Assembly (NCBI GenBank): GCA_964602475.1
Contig: CAZRRN010000026.1
Location: forward strand, 1 to 41,723
DNA from: SZUA-448 sp964602475
Lineage (GTDB): Bacteria; Bacillota; Clostridia; Lachnospirales; Lachnospiraceae
DNA length: 41,723 nucleotides
Reading direction: 5' to 3'
In this document: positions 1 to 8,742 of the stretch, in pieces
Numbering within the stretch: the first letter of the stretch is position 1
Layout: every line of letters starts with the position of its first letter
Position numbers and translations under genes: made by a program
The notes under the pieces: generated by a model
What the model saw: the letters and a program-made list of their open reading frames with translations, nothing else
Told to the model about the DNA's origin: nothing
The model's database searches: none

Positions 1-996
1 ATAGCCGTCATTCTCTTGAACAGCATCCTCTGGCACACCCTGTTCTGTCCGGTTGTCTTCCGTATGGTCTTCCCTTGCAGCATGCAGCCTTTCCTTCTGT
101 CGTTCTGCCTGTTCCGGATCATGCCATGCAATTCCGCCTTCCAGATTTTCCAGCAGGAATTTTCTTGCTGTCTTGAATTCATCCCCAATCATTCCAAGCC
201 GAAGAAGCCATGTACGGAAGGTATACTTTTCATTCGAACTTCTGGTTTTTGCCCTGCTTGCACAGGACTGGCTGAGAGCCTGATTGGAAATAGCAAGGCA
301 GAGCTGGATATAGGTCTTGATTTTACCCGCATGTGTGGTGGAATTGAACAGGCGGAACTCAATCGTCCCCTTTTGGAATACACTGTGGAGGTTCAAGCAG
401 TGGTATCTGCTTTCATGGTAATGCTCATACCGCCCATCTGCCCCGTGATACCAGATTCGGCTGATTTCCTGAAGTGATTTTGGTTTCTTCCTGTTCAGTT
501 CCTCAAGGAAATCCATCTCCACCTTTTTGCAGTACTGGTGTTCCCTTGCCACATTTACCTGTAATGCCTTGTATATCAAATCCTCCTTACTGGCCATGAT
601 ATTCGTAATGTTTCGCAGGGATCTCGCCGTATGTGGTGCGGCATTAATATGAACATGAATACCGCATTTTTTACCGGCAACAGCCCCAGCACTGCGGAGC
701 TGCCTTACCATCTCCTGTATGGTTTCAATGTCAGTATAACTACAGATGGGTGAAACAAATTCGACGCCATATTCCTGTCCGGCCGGGTTTCCATTCTCGT
801 CAACAGCCTGAATACTGCCATCATACATAAACATCCATGATCTTCCCTGACCGTCACATGCGCTAAACTTTGAATAATATCCGCCGTCCCGCTGGTATCC
901 ATTCCCAAGATATCTCCCGATAGTTTCGGCGGCTTTCTCCCTTGTCAGTCCGGTCAGTTCAATCTCAATCCCGAACTTCTGCTCCCGCATATCCAT
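1..996 (-). CDS. Amidoligase family protein (partial, C-terminus outside window)
   Basis: The frame stays open from the ATG at 996 to the window edge (332 codons). Read by eye, the protein begins MDMREQKFGIEIELTG and later has GVEFVSPICSY, CGIHVHIN and GTIEFRLFNSTTHAGKI. These are hallmarks of the putative amidoligase family (PF12224), relatives of the glutamine-synthetase/COOH-NH2 ligase fold that are predicted to join amines to carboxyl groups in an ATP-dependent way. The substrate is unknown. It starts 10 nt after the VirB4 stop, behind an AAGGTAAGG-like ribosome site, so it is probably co-transcribed. A second ATG lies 6 nt downstream. The tail after about residue 290 is rich in E, Q and R and may be a flexible extension. 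Confidence 0.85.
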   Translation of the reverse strand, partial: MDMREQKFGIEIELTGLTREKAAETIGRYLGNGYQRDGGYYSKFSACDGQGRSWMFMYDGSIQAVDENGNPAGQEYGVEFVSPICSYTDIETIQEMVRQLRSAGAVAGKKCGIHVHINAAPHTARSLRNITNIMASKEDLIYKALQVNVAREHQYCKKVEMDFLEELNRKKPKSLQEISRIWYHGADGRYEHYHESRYHCLNLHSVFQKGTIEFRLFNSTTHAGKIKTYIQLCLAISNQALSQSCASRAKTRSSNEKYTFRTWLLRLGMIGDEFKTARKFLLENLEGGIAWHDPEQAERQKERLHAAREDHTEDNRTEQGVPEDAVQENDGY

Positions 997-1005
997 CCGG
1001 ACACC

Positions 1006-2844
1006 TTACCTTCCCCCGGCAGTTCCGAACAGTTTTTCCTTATACTCCGGTGCATGGACCATCAGGTTATAGCGTTCATTGCCGCATTTATACAGGCATA
1101 CGCCCCTCTGCGGATATCGGATCAGGTTATATTCGCTCTGCTCCAGCTGGAGGTTTTCCGTATAAAACCTTGCGTCCACATTTCCTGCATTAAACAGAAA
1201 GGCATGGGTTGGGATGGAAAACAACGGCTTCGTATACTCCCGGATACCCTCAATATCAAAGTCCTCAAGGTTCTGGCTGGCAAGAATGACTGCGCTTTCC
1301 TTCTTCCTGACACGCTTCATAAAGTTTCTGATATACTCCACCGCAGTAAGGTTTGTCAGGAACAAATAGAACTCATCAATGCTGGCAGCGGTATGTCCAT
1401 TGGTCAGAAGCTCATTTGACATATAAGAAAGGACATTGAACAGGAGTGCATTCCTGACATTCCGGCTCGCCTGCAGCAGTCCTTTTACCCCGAATGTCAG
1501 GAAACAGTTTGATGTGATGTTGGTGTGTCCGCTGAAAAACTGGGACTCCGCTCCCTTACACATGGAGTGAAGTCCCAGACAGATTTCCTGCAGCAGTTCT
1601 GTGGTGTAGAGCTGCCGTTCCTTTGTATCAAAGTTCCTGTACTCTTCCTCGATCAGGTCATAAAAGTCGGACAGTGTCGGATAATCCTCCGGCTTCAGCT
1701 TTGTAAAATCCGTGTTGTCCGTGATGTTCCATCGTGCATACAGCCTGCCGGCCATAATCTCAATCGTGTCAATCTGGCTGTCATTGAAGTCCTTGTAGGT
1801 ACGGAAAAAGTCACGCAGAAAGGAGATGTGCTGGCTCAGCTTTGAGGAACACCGGAATGCTTTCGGAGCATCGCTATCCTCCGGGCTTCCGGTTTCGTCC
1901 CATGATTTTGGCTCAAGGACATTGATGATGTATTCCCCGCTCATTAAGTCAATGAAGCATCCGCCAAGATTTCTGGTAAGGTCAACATATTCATGTTCCG
2001 GATCAAGGCTCAGTACCTTCATTCCTGATTCCCTCATGATGGTAAGGATCAGCTTCAGGAGATGGGACTTTCCCTGCCCTGAATTTCCAAGAATGATGAT
2101 GTTCGCATTGGTCTTGTCATCATCCCTCTGGCTGAAGTCCACAAGTACATTGCTGCCGTACTTGTCCCTTCCGATATAGAAACCGTGCCGGTCTGTTTTT
2201 CCTGTATAGTTGAATGGAAACAGGTTCGCAACGCTTGATGCCGGTAAAGCCCGCTCGAACTGTCCGCGGAACGCATTCCACCCTGCCGGATGGACACACA
2301 CAAATCCCTGCTTCTGGCGGAGCAGGAGTTTGTCCACATTCAGTTTGGATCGTATGAGCTCGGTCAGTACCTCAGTCTGGAGGATTTTCAGCTTATCCAT
2401 GTCCGGTGCAGACAGTTCAATATAAACTGCCGTATGAAGCAGTGGCTCACGGTTCCGGTGCATCGTGGCAATTACCGCCGTTACATCCTGAATGTTGTTC
2501 GCTGCTGTGATGGTTTCCTTGAGGTTCTCGGAATTTCCCTGCTTCATCCGGTTCCTGTTCACCGCGTTGCTGATGATTTTCTTTTCCTCCAGCGGGGATA
2601 CCTGCCTCGTATAAATCCGCAGTGTCACCCCGTCCTTTTCTCCCAGATGGCGGAGGATTGCCTGCTCATCCGTGGCTGTCGGGTACTCCCTGAGTGCCCA
2701 CACACAGCGGAAGGTGTTGCCGCAGATATAATGGTCAATGTTGAAATGGATGGTCGATGGGGCGACCATCTCGAGGAAACCCTTCATCCCTGTATCACAG
2801 GCTTTGGATGAAGCTTCTCCGTTTTTCTTTCTGTCTTTAGTCAT
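1006..2844 (-). CDS. VirB4-like conjugation ATPase
   Basis: A 612-residue ATPase that would energise the conjugative type IV secretion channel at the membrane. Walker A is GNSGQGKS at residues 253-260; Walker B lies near 484-492 with the acidic pair D490-E491 in SIDEF. An arginine-rich segment follows (FMKRVRKKESAVILASQNLEDF), as in the VirB4/TraC family. The N-terminal 180 residues match the usual non-catalytic half but are short, and the separate upstream protein may supply the rest. The ATG overlaps the stop of the upstream gene by 8 nt, indicating translational coupling. It follows the PrgI/TcpE-like gene and its partner, the usual Gram-positive order. Confidence 0.93.
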   Translation of the reverse strand: MTKDRKKNGEASSKACDTGMKGFLEMVAPSTIHFNIDHYICGNTFRCVWALREYPTATDEQAILRHLGEKDGVTLRIYTRQVSPLEEKKIISNAVNRNRMKQGNSENLKETITAANNIQDVTAVIATMHRNREPLLHTAVYIELSAPDMDKLKILQTEVLTELIRSKLNVDKLLLRQKQGFVCVHPAGWNAFRGQFERALPASSVANLFPFNYTGKTDRHGFYIGRDKYGSNVLVDFSQRDDDKTNANIIILGNSGQGKSHLLKLILTIMRESGMKVLSLDPEHEYVDLTRNLGGCFIDLMSGEYIINVLEPKSWDETGSPEDSDAPKAFRCSSKLSQHISFLRDFFRTYKDFNDSQIDTIEIMAGRLYARWNITDNTDFTKLKPEDYPTLSDFYDLIEEEYRNFDTKERQLYTTELLQEICLGLHSMCKGAESQFFSGHTNITSNCFLTFGVKGLLQASRNVRNALLFNVLSYMSNELLTNGHTAASIDEFYLFLTNLTAVEYIRNFMKRVRKKESAVILASQNLEDFDIEGIREYTKPLFSIPTHAFLFNAGNVDARFYTENLQLEQSEYNLIRYPQRGVCLYKCGNERYNLMVHAPEYKEKLFGTAGGR

Positions 2845-3409
2845 TTAGGATCATCCACCTCTCCCCGTCAAATTTTTCGAACTTTTCTGTCGTGACATTC
2901 TGTTCAAAGTACACCGCAAAAATCCTTCGGATGTCTTCCTCCCCTGCCCTTCGTGCCGTAAATCCCTGTTCCTTCAGCATCTTTTCTATCCGGTTCAGGT
3001 AGAGGAACACATCGTTTTCCTTCTGTCCGAGCAGACGGATGATGAGCAGGAACTCCCTTGCCGTTGCCATCTGCAGCTGTATCCGGTCAAGATATCCGGC
3101 ATCCATTTCAATCAGCTTCCGGATGACCGGGTTCTCCTCCTGTTCCAGACGCTTCTTCAGGTACTGCTTGTTTTCCTCAAAGCTCTCCCTCGAGTTCAGG
3201 CACATCATCTCAATTTCCGTGATTCCCTTCAGTACGGTCATCAGTCCGTAGATTCTCCCCGACAGGCTTTCCTCCGACAATACCGAGATGTTGCTCGGCT
3301 GGATCATGAAGTACACCAGATCCCCGTTCCGGTATGTCCGCAGACAGTAATCCGTCACCTCCGCTGCCCCCATCAGTTCTCCAGTGGACACCATATTCTT
3401 TTTACCCAT
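2837..3409 (-). CDS. VirB4-associated conserved ICE protein
   Basis: A 190-residue protein without membrane segments that I cannot assign to a named function. The ATG at 3409 is chosen because GGGGGAGGAC sits just upstream; it overlaps the preceding stop by 8 nt, and longer starts would lie deep inside the upstream gene. The sequence has a beta-rich first third (TGELMGAAEVTDYCLRTYR, then VYFMIQPSNISVLSEESL) and a long helical middle, and resembles the N-terminal TraC/VirB4-like domain encoded separately in some clostridial elements. Its place directly before virB4, with overlapping ends, suggests the two products work together at the base of the secretion channel. That role is inferred. Confidence 0.7.
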   Translation of the reverse strand: MGKKNMVSTGELMGAAEVTDYCLRTYRNGDLVYFMIQPSNISVLSEESLSGRIYGLMTVLKGITEIEMMCLNSRESFEENKQYLKKRLEQEENPVIRKLIEMDAGYLDRIQLQMATAREFLLIIRLLGQKENDVFLYLNRIEKMLKEQGFTARRAGEEDIRRIFAVYFEQNVTTEKFEKFDGERWMILND

Positions 3410-3671
3410 TGTCCTCCCCCTTCCATTCAAAATGCTGCTGTTCCGCGATAAAATAAGCACAGGCATACTTCAGAAAATCCAGTATGCTGGTATCATCAAA
3501 CTGCATGGTCAGGAACAGGCATATCCCTGCCGCCACGACCATGAACCACGAGCCTGATACCACAAGTATAAGTACCGCGAAAAGAAAAATGCATCCGGCT
3601 GCCGCCAGATCCTTCAGTTTCCAGTACCACATCTTTGCACTGGATTTCAGGTTTTCAGGGTATAAATACAT
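3402..3671 (-). CDS. PrgI/TcpE-like small membrane protein of the conjugation channel
   Basis: An 89-residue protein with one hydrophobic hairpin (about residues 24-59), a soluble N-terminus (MYLYPENLKSSAKMWYWKLK) and an acidic C-terminus. Size, topology and position two genes ahead of virB4 fit the PrgI/TcpE (VirB3-like) family of Gram-positive conjugation systems. The start has a clear AAAGGAGG site. Its stop overlaps the start of the next gene. The family assignment rests on architecture and context more than on an invariant motif. Confidence 0.7.
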   Translation of the reverse strand: MYLYPENLKSSAKMWYWKLKDLAAAGCIFLFAVLILVVSGSWFMVVAAGICLFLTMQFDDTSILDFLKYACAYFIAEQQHFEWKGEDNG

Positions 3672-3705
3672 CCCGCCCTCCTTTCTGCGGTGAATCCACC
3701 GCTTG

Positions 3706-5118
3706 TCATTCTATTCTTTCACCGGTCCTGCCGGAAAGAAAATAAGCAATCCCGCACAGTATGTAATCTACACACGGTATTACCACACTGTTTCCCAATG
3801 CCCGGTACCGGCTGCTGTCACTCGCACCAGGTATGTCCGTCCAGTAATCAGGAAATCCCATCAGCCGTTCACACTCAAGCGGGATCAGCTTCCTTACCAG
3901 CTTTGGCTTGTTTGTTTCCCTGTTTTCCACGATGCAGTGCCTGTCCTCGGTCGTGAGGGTATAGCTGATGCCCTGCTGGTATCCGCATCCGTTCCCGCCG
4001 CTTTTTTCTGTCCGGTTCACGACATTTCCTGCGATACAGTATGGTTCAGGGTTCAGTGCAAGCGGTGTATTGTTTCCGCCTGTACCAAGTGATGAAGTGA
4101 TAGTCTGCGCCACTTCCACCGGGCCGGTATACCTTGTATCAGGACCGTGGTTGTCAAACAGGAGTGGCTGGTTGTTCCCTGACATTCCTGCAGCAGCAGT
4201 TATGGTCGGACAATATCCGACTCCAATCTCTGCCCCGCCCTGTCCGCTTGCCATGATGACAGGCGGATTGGAGCCGCCGTGTGCAATCAGGGTTCCCATC
4301 AGGTTCTCATAGACATCCATCCGTTCACCGCCCTGATCCATCAGGCAGATGACATTCCGGTTCCTGCCTGAAGCTTCAGGGCATCCTCCAGCTGCTTCGG
4401 CAGTACCCTTCCTTTTTTCTTTGACCTCCTGATAATTCCGCCACACGCGGTCGGACTCAAATAGTATTTCTCCGGCACTGTGTCCATTAAAATCTGCGAC
4501 AAGGAAGACTCTGCGGCGTCTCTGGGGGACTCCCCAAAATTGAGCATCCAGTACCCGCCAAGCGACTGAGAATCCAGCTCCCATAATAAGCCCGGCAGCA
4601 GTCCATGTCCCTCCCGGCGGTCGAGGTATAGATACGGAGTCCTCCGGTATACGGCAGACTTCTTCGAGGACAGTATGGAAGTCTGCTCCTTTTTCGTTCC
4701 CGCTTGAGAAGGCTCCGGGGACATTTTCCCAGACCATATACCGAGGTCTTGCAAGGTCAGCTGTTCGTATTTTACGTTCCTGTCCAGTAAGGTTCCTCCT
4801 TCCGTCCTGTCTTCTCATTTCCCTGATGATACGCGTCTGTTCCAGAAACAAACCGGAACGGTCACCCGCAAGTCCTTTCCTTAAGCCAGCCACTGATAAA
4901 TCCTGACATGGTGAACCTCCGGTAATGACATCCACCACCGGAAGGTTTGCTCCATGCAGTTTTGTGATGTCCCCGGCATGCTGCATCTGCGGCAGCCGGA
5001 ATTTTGTTACCTTCATCGGGAATGGCTCAATTTCACTTGCCCATACCGGGGTGAATCCGTTTCTTACCCCGGCAAGCGGAAACCCGCCGATTCCGTCAAA
5101 TAAACTTCCAAGTTTCAA
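3706..5118 (-). CDS. DNA (cytosine-5-)-methyltransferase, phage/ICE type
   Basis: A 470-residue C5-cytosine methylase. Motif I is FDGIGGF (residues 7-13), the catalytic motif IV is GGSPCQDLS with C71, motif VI is ENV (131-133), motif VIII is QRRRRVF (199-205), and the final GNSV motif is near residue 446. Between motifs VIII and X is a long target-recognition region with repeated T(I/L)T elements (PTITAAAG, QTITSSLG, YTLTTED), typical of phage-related orphan enzymes. No restriction endonuclease is adjacent, so it probably protects the element from host restriction or marks it epigenetically. The start is TTG at 5118 with a weak GGCGG-like site; no in-frame ATG keeps motif I. Confidence 0.93.
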   Translation of the reverse strand: MKLGSLFDGIGGFPLAGVRNGFTPVWASEIEPFPMKVTKFRLPQMQHAGDITKLHGANLPVVDVITGGSPCQDLSVAGLRKGLAGDRSGLFLEQTRIIREMRRQDGRRNLTGQERKIRTADLARPRYMVWENVPGAFSSGNEKGADFHTVLEEVCRIPEDSVSIPRPPGGTWTAAGLIMGAGFSVAWRVLDAQFWGVPQRRRRVFLVADFNGHSAGEILFESDRVWRNYQEVKEKRKGTAEAAGGCPEASGRNRNVICLMDQGGERMDVYENLMGTLIAHGGSNPPVIMASGQGGAEIGVGYCPTITAAAGMSGNNQPLLFDNHGPDTRYTGPVEVAQTITSSLGTGGNNTPLALNPEPYCIAGNVVNRTEKSGGNGCGYQQGISYTLTTEDRHCIVENRETNKPKLVRKLIPLECERLMGFPDYWTDIPGASDSSRYRALGNSVVIPCVDYILCGIAYFLSGRTGERIE

Positions 5119-5130
5119 CCAATCACCGCC

Positions 5131-5991
5131 TTATTTCCCAACCGCCTTGATGACGGTCTTTGTCATATTGACTGCGGTCTGGGCGGCATACACGCTGCTC
5201 ATGATGTTTGTCTTGGTGCTGGTATCCAGTCCGAACTGCCCGCAGATACGCGGCACCTCTGTTCCGGAAAGGATCAGTCCCATGCCGAGCAGGGGATGGT
5301 CTTTGGTTACCATTAGTCCCGCAACAAGGATTGTGGTCTGTAAAAATGCTGTCAGGCAGATACCGATGACCTGCTTGCACCACTGGACGAACCCGTCCGT
5401 ATATCCTCTTGGTACGGAAAACATATACAGGCTTCCGACTGCCATCTGGATGACCAGTATCCCGCCCCGCTTCAGGTTAGCAAAGAATATCTTGATGACG
5501 GCATATCCCATCATGAGGAGACAGAAAATCGCAATCAGGGGACTTGTGATGGAACTGAACATATCAACGCTGAAGATGCTGGCCGCATAATCACCGATGC
5601 TTTTACTGATACTGAGTCCGGTAATTGCTGACCCGAAGGATGACTGTAAAGACACGCAGAAGGTATACAGGTTGATGGGAACAACAGAAAATAATCCGGC
5701 TGCCATAAATCCCTTGATGAAATTCAGGGCGGTATCCTTGATGCTTCCCCTGCTTCCCTGACACTCCATCGCACACTCGAATACCCCGACTACAATGCCG
5801 ACTACATATAATGCCCAGCCAAGATAGGTAAAAAAAAGAATTACCGCACTCACCCACGGTAACTCCAGCAGTTCAACCCCCATGTTGTTCATCATGGAAA
5901 AGAATTCATTCAGAAAGCTGATTATCTTCCCATAAATCCAGTCGATGATTCCGTCCAGAACCGTATCGACCACGAAATCAAATATAAACAT
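5131..5991 (-). CDS. TrbL/VirB6-like polytopic conjugation protein
   Basis: A 286-residue membrane protein with an amphipathic start (MFIFDFVVDTVLDGIIDWIYGK) and about five to six hydrophobic segments, including residues 45-72, 92-115, 145-170 and 215-240. This plan matches the TrbL/VirB6-like inner-channel proteins of clostridial conjugative elements, which line the membrane pore next to VirB4. The start follows a strong GAGGGGGTG site. The C-terminal third is soluble and Thr/Val rich. It lies 12 nt upstream of the methylase start, so the two are co-transcribed. Confidence 0.8.
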   Translation of the reverse strand: MFIFDFVVDTVLDGIIDWIYGKIISFLNEFFSMMNNMGVELLELPWVSAVILFFTYLGWALYVVGIVVGVFECAMECQGSRGSIKDTALNFIKGFMAAGLFSVVPINLYTFCVSLQSSFGSAITGLSISKSIGDYAASIFSVDMFSSITSPLIAIFCLLMMGYAVIKIFFANLKRGGILVIQMAVGSLYMFSVPRGYTDGFVQWCKQVIGICLTAFLQTTILVAGLMVTKDHPLLGMGLILSGTEVPRICGQFGLDTSTKTNIMSSVYAAQTAVNMTKTVIKAVGK

Positions 5992-6021
5992 AAAACACCC
6001 CCTCTCCCGGAAAACAGGACA

Positions 6022-6465
6022 TTACCGGCCATGCACCATACCCCCTGCTTCCTCCTGTACGGCCGACATATCCTGTGACTGGAAAATTTGCATGTACCCC
6101 TCAAGTGTTTCCGCAATCTTCCGGTAATCCGGCTCACTTGGGTGGTACGCATACCACTCGGCCTTCTGGTTATATACCCAGATGTGTGGTACGACACCAT
6201 CCTTGAAATTCGGGTTTGCCACCGATTTCCTGCCAAAAAGGTCATCAAAGCGGAGCAGCATCGAATCAACCTGCCCCTCTGTCCGGTTCAGTATAGTTGC
6301 CTTCACTGCCGGGTACTCATTACTGACTCCGTTCTGGACGAACTCAAGTCTTGCCCGGATATCATCACCGATTGTTCCAAAACACGTCCTGCCAATATAC
6401 CTCCTGTTCTGTAACAGATTAATATGTTCCGCAATCTTCCGTAGTTCCTGTTCAAAAAAATTCAT
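6022..6465 (-). CDS. Conserved ICE protein of unknown function
   Basis: A 147-residue soluble protein with a very good AAGGAGG site and an ATG at 6465. I do not recognise a domain. The first half is helical (FFEQELRKIAEHINLL), the middle is beta-rich with aromatic residues (VPHIWVYNQKAEWYAYHPSEPDY) and the end is low in structure. It sits between the small pilin-like membrane protein and the TrbL-like protein, in the block that encodes the secretion channel. It may be an accessory factor of transfer, but nothing in the sequence proves that. Confidence 0.6.
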   Translation of the reverse strand: MNFFEQELRKIAEHINLLQNRRYIGRTCFGTIGDDIRARLEFVQNGVSNEYPAVKATILNRTEGQVDSMLLRFDDLFGRKSVANPNFKDGVVPHIWVYNQKAEWYAYHPSEPDYRKIAETLEGYMQIFQSQDMSAVQEEAGGMVHGR

Positions 6466-6474
6466 GTACCCTCC

Positions 6475-6807
6475 TTAGATTCCGAGAATCTTCCAGACAT
6501 ACAGCGGTGCTGTCAATGTGAATACAAGACAGGCGAATAAAATGGCAGGGGCTGCCCATTCAAACTGACCGTGCTTTCTGTAATCAAAATATGCCGTACC
6601 GAGCTTTGCAAAGAAAAATACAGCGAGAACAAGATCTATTGCGGGGAACACAACCTTGTTTACCACGCTCTTAATCTGTACAGAGGCATCGTTCCATGTT
6701 CCCTCAATTGCTCCGGCAACATCGCCCTTTGCATAAGCGGTTGTCGTTCCAAAAAAACAGCTCACCAATAACGCAAGCATGAACATCAGCATCAGTTTCT
6801 TCTTCAT
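6475..6807 (-). CDS. Small signal-peptide membrane protein, VirB2/DUF3852-like
   Basis: A 110-residue protein starting MKKKLMLMFMLALLVSCFFG, a clear signal peptide with likely cleavage after AYA near residue 27. A short polar segment and two hydrophobic segments follow (about 48-65 and 83-105). Small signal-bearing proteins with a hydrophobic pair are the VirB2-like pilin candidates of Gram-positive conjugation systems, and I recall this type being catalogued as DUF3852; that name needs a profile search. The ATG at 6807 is preferred because AGAGG lies 7 nt upstream, whereas the longer start at 6843 has no site. It is the first gene after a terminator, but no clear promoter is visible. Confidence 0.65.
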   Translation of the reverse strand: MKKKLMLMFMLALLVSCFFGTTTAYAKGDVAGAIEGTWNDASVQIKSVVNKVVFPAIDLVLAVFFFAKLGTAYFDYRKHGQFEWAAPAILFACLVFTLTAPLYVWKILGI

Positions 6808-6846
6808 AATCATCCTCTTTTCTGCGGTCTTTCCGCTTTTCATATT

Positions 6847-6873
6847 AAAAAAACCACATTGCTGTGGTTTTTT
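6847..6873 (-). terminator. Intrinsic terminator after the BlaR1-like gene
   Basis: Stem AAAACCACA / TGTGGTTTT (6850-6858 with 6863-6871), loop TTGC, with a T run on both strands, so it can work in either direction. It lies 12 nt beyond the blaR1-like stop and marks the end of the regulatory cassette. Confidence 0.8.
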
Positions 6874-6884
6874 CTTTGATACCT

Positions 6885-8306
6885 TTATTCGTTAATCTCA
6901 AAATATTCGTATATGATTTCTTCTGTTCCGTCTTCCTCTATCAATAAATATACCATTCGGTATTGCCCATTGGGCGGACTGCCATATGTTTCAAGAATGT
7001 TTATGTTTATCTGGTTTCCATACAGCACCAGGGAATCTGCCTGCTTTTTTTGGATATTCGATATTACCGGCAGCATCCCATCGGATTGATCCGGTGGAAC
7101 TGCATGCATCATTTCTTCCCTTGAGTCCAGCCTGCATACCATGACCCATCCCGGTCCTGCTTCATCATAGTATTCCAGCTCGTATTTCTGAATCAGGCTG
7201 CTGCTGTCTGATACATTGCAAAACTTTATATACAGAATACCATTGAGATAGGAACACTCTGTGACATTCACATGATCCGATGACAGATACATGGAATAAT
7301 CCTTCGCTTCGGTAAACAAAGCCTGTGCCTGTTCTGCCGCACGAACCTTCATGCTGATTCCCGACAAGAAAAGCAGCATAATGATTACCATGACGGATAT
7401 TCCCTTTTTTGTCCTTGAGGGATTGGTCATAATCCTGATCCTTTTTAATACATTTCCCTCTGCCATTCCTGATTCGACCAGCAGATTATCGTGTTGAAAA
7501 CTCCGTCCTGATGCAATTTCAAGAAGGACCTGACAGTACTTCTTCTTTTCTTCTTCCTTCAGTCTGGCAGTAACGCCTTCATCACATGCTGTTTCACTGT
7601 CCTTCTTTGACAGATATGCTGCCACCCAGACCAAGGGGTGAAACCAGTAAACACACAGCACTGCCATCCTTAACAAATTCCAGAGCGGGTCGGCGTGCCT
7701 GTAGTGGGTAATCTCATGCAGCTTTGTATACTCATACTGGTCATCCATTGAAACCACCGCTTCCGGCACATAGATGGATTTCCACAGCAGGCAGGGGGCT
7801 GACAGTCCCTTAATCGTAAATACATTCAGCGGCAGATCCGTTATTTTTTCATAGAATTGTCTTTTCTTATGGAGATGAATCGCAAGCCGGATTAGCGGAA
7901 TCAGGATTGTCAGCATCGTGATAAATGCTCCTGCAGCCCATATAACAGCTAGAATAAAGCCAGCCGTGATCTCTTTTGGAAGCTGTGATTCCGAAAAAAC
8001 AGCCCCGCCTTTATTGGAAGGAACCGCAGGAGCATCCATTGTACCTTTCTCCTGTAAATCAATGCTTTCCCCGGTTCGGAAAACCACGCTGTCTGCCTTC
8101 CCCGATAGTTCAGCAATCGGCTGATGGAATATCTCCATGACGGAAGCACCCTGCGGCACAGCAATAAAGGGAAGAATCAGCAGCCGGACTGCAACAATTA
8201 CCCACAGGCCGAACAGGAATCTTTTGCTCAGGTATTTACCGAACAGTATCCTCACCACCAGAATCAATAAAATCAGGATGGATGAGGCAATGATTGTCTC
8301 CGCCAT
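6885..8306 (-). CDS. BlaR1/MecR1-like M56 metallopeptidase sensor without a penicillin-binding domain
   Basis: A 473-residue transmembrane sensor-protease. N-terminal membrane segments (about 5-22, 31-50, 115-142) frame a zinc protease with HEITH at residues 197-201 and the downstream ETACDEGV motif (238-245), both typical of M56. A further membrane segment near 305-322 (SVMVIIMLLFLSGIS) leads to an extracellular tail of about 150 residues. In BlaR1/MecR1 this place holds a transpeptidase-like beta-lactam receptor with STxK; here that motif is absent, and the tail ends in a beta-rich module (GQYRMVYLLIEEDGTEE). The ligand is therefore unlikely to be a beta-lactam. By family analogy, signalling would cleave the BlaI-type repressor encoded 4 nt upstream. 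Confidence 0.9.
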   Translation of the reverse strand: MAETIIASSILILLILVVRILFGKYLSKRFLFGLWVIVAVRLLILPFIAVPQGASVMEIFHQPIAELSGKADSVVFRTGESIDLQEKGTMDAPAVPSNKGGAVFSESQLPKEITAGFILAVIWAAGAFITMLTILIPLIRLAIHLHKKRQFYEKITDLPLNVFTIKGLSAPCLLWKSIYVPEAVVSMDDQYEYTKLHEITHYRHADPLWNLLRMAVLCVYWFHPLVWVAAYLSKKDSETACDEGVTARLKEEEKKKYCQVLLEIASGRSFQHDNLLVESGMAEGNVLKRIRIMTNPSRTKKGISVMVIIMLLFLSGISMKVRAAEQAQALFTEAKDYSMYLSSDHVNVTECSYLNGILYIKFCNVSDSSSLIQKYELEYYDEAGPGWVMVCRLDSREEMMHAVPPDQSDGMLPVISNIQKKQADSLVLYGNQININILETYGSPPNGQYRMVYLLIEEDGTEEIIYEYFEINE

Positions 8307-8309
8307 TGG

Positions 8310-8669
8310 TTACTCCTTCTTCAGCTTTAATATCTCACAGATTGCATCGATATCCTTTTCGCTGATGTTGTTGTTTTTCACCATGGTATCAAGCATCAGT
8401 GCAACCTTACCATGAAACACCTTATTCAGGAATTCATCTGATTCATGCAGTTCTGCTTCTTCCCTGCTGACCTTCGGAAAATACAGTTTTGCCTTTTCAC
8501 CTTCCTCAAAATAGACGGTGTCCTTCTCCTGCATTCTTTTCAGCAGGGTAATCACGGTATGCTTGCTCCAGCCTGTTTCGCCGGTCAGTGCCGCCGTTAT
8601 CTGCGTGATTGTTCTTGGCTTTTCCCATAAGAGGTCCATGATTTTCCATTCTGCGTTCGTTACCTGCAT
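8310..8669 (-). CDS. BlaI/MecI/CopY-family transcriptional repressor
   Basis: A 119-residue winged-helix repressor: VTNAEWKIMDLLWEKPRTI, then the recognition region GWSKHTVITLLKRMQEK, then a C-terminal dimerisation and cleavage part. Length and motifs match BlaI. The start at 8669 is chosen because GGAGG lies 8 nt upstream; a longer form would begin at 8684 but lacks a site. The BlaR1-like sensor follows 4 nt after its stop, the standard operon pair. Its likely operators are the two 20-bp dyads at 9525-9544 and 9587-9606, ahead of the first gene of the cassette, which would give autoregulation. Confidence 0.93.
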   Translation of the reverse strand: MQVTNAEWKIMDLLWEKPRTITQITAALTGETGWSKHTVITLLKRMQEKDTVYFEEGEKAKLYFPKVSREEAELHESDEFLNKVFHGKVALMLDTMVKNNNISEKDIDAICEILKLKKE

Positions 8670-8699
8670 CCTTCTATCCTCCATATCAATTTACAGCCA

Positions 8700-8727
8700 C
8701 CGGCGGATAATGTAGCACATCCGCCGG
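8700..8727 (-). promoter_or_regulatory. Strong intercistronic hairpin ahead of blaI-like gene
   Basis: Perfect 9-bp stem CCGGCGGAT / ATCCGCCGG (8700-8708 with 8719-8727) with a 10-nt loop. It lies between the secreted-protein stop and the repressor start. On the minus strand no T run follows, so it is more likely an mRNA stabiliser or attenuator than a full terminator, and may lower repressor/sensor output relative to the first gene. Confidence 0.6.
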
Positions 8728-8742
8728 GAAGCGTTTCCTCTG

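Noticed and set aside
16..477. Plus-strand ORF at the left edge
   Set aside because: The minus strand carries a clear amidoligase with conserved motifs over the same bases.
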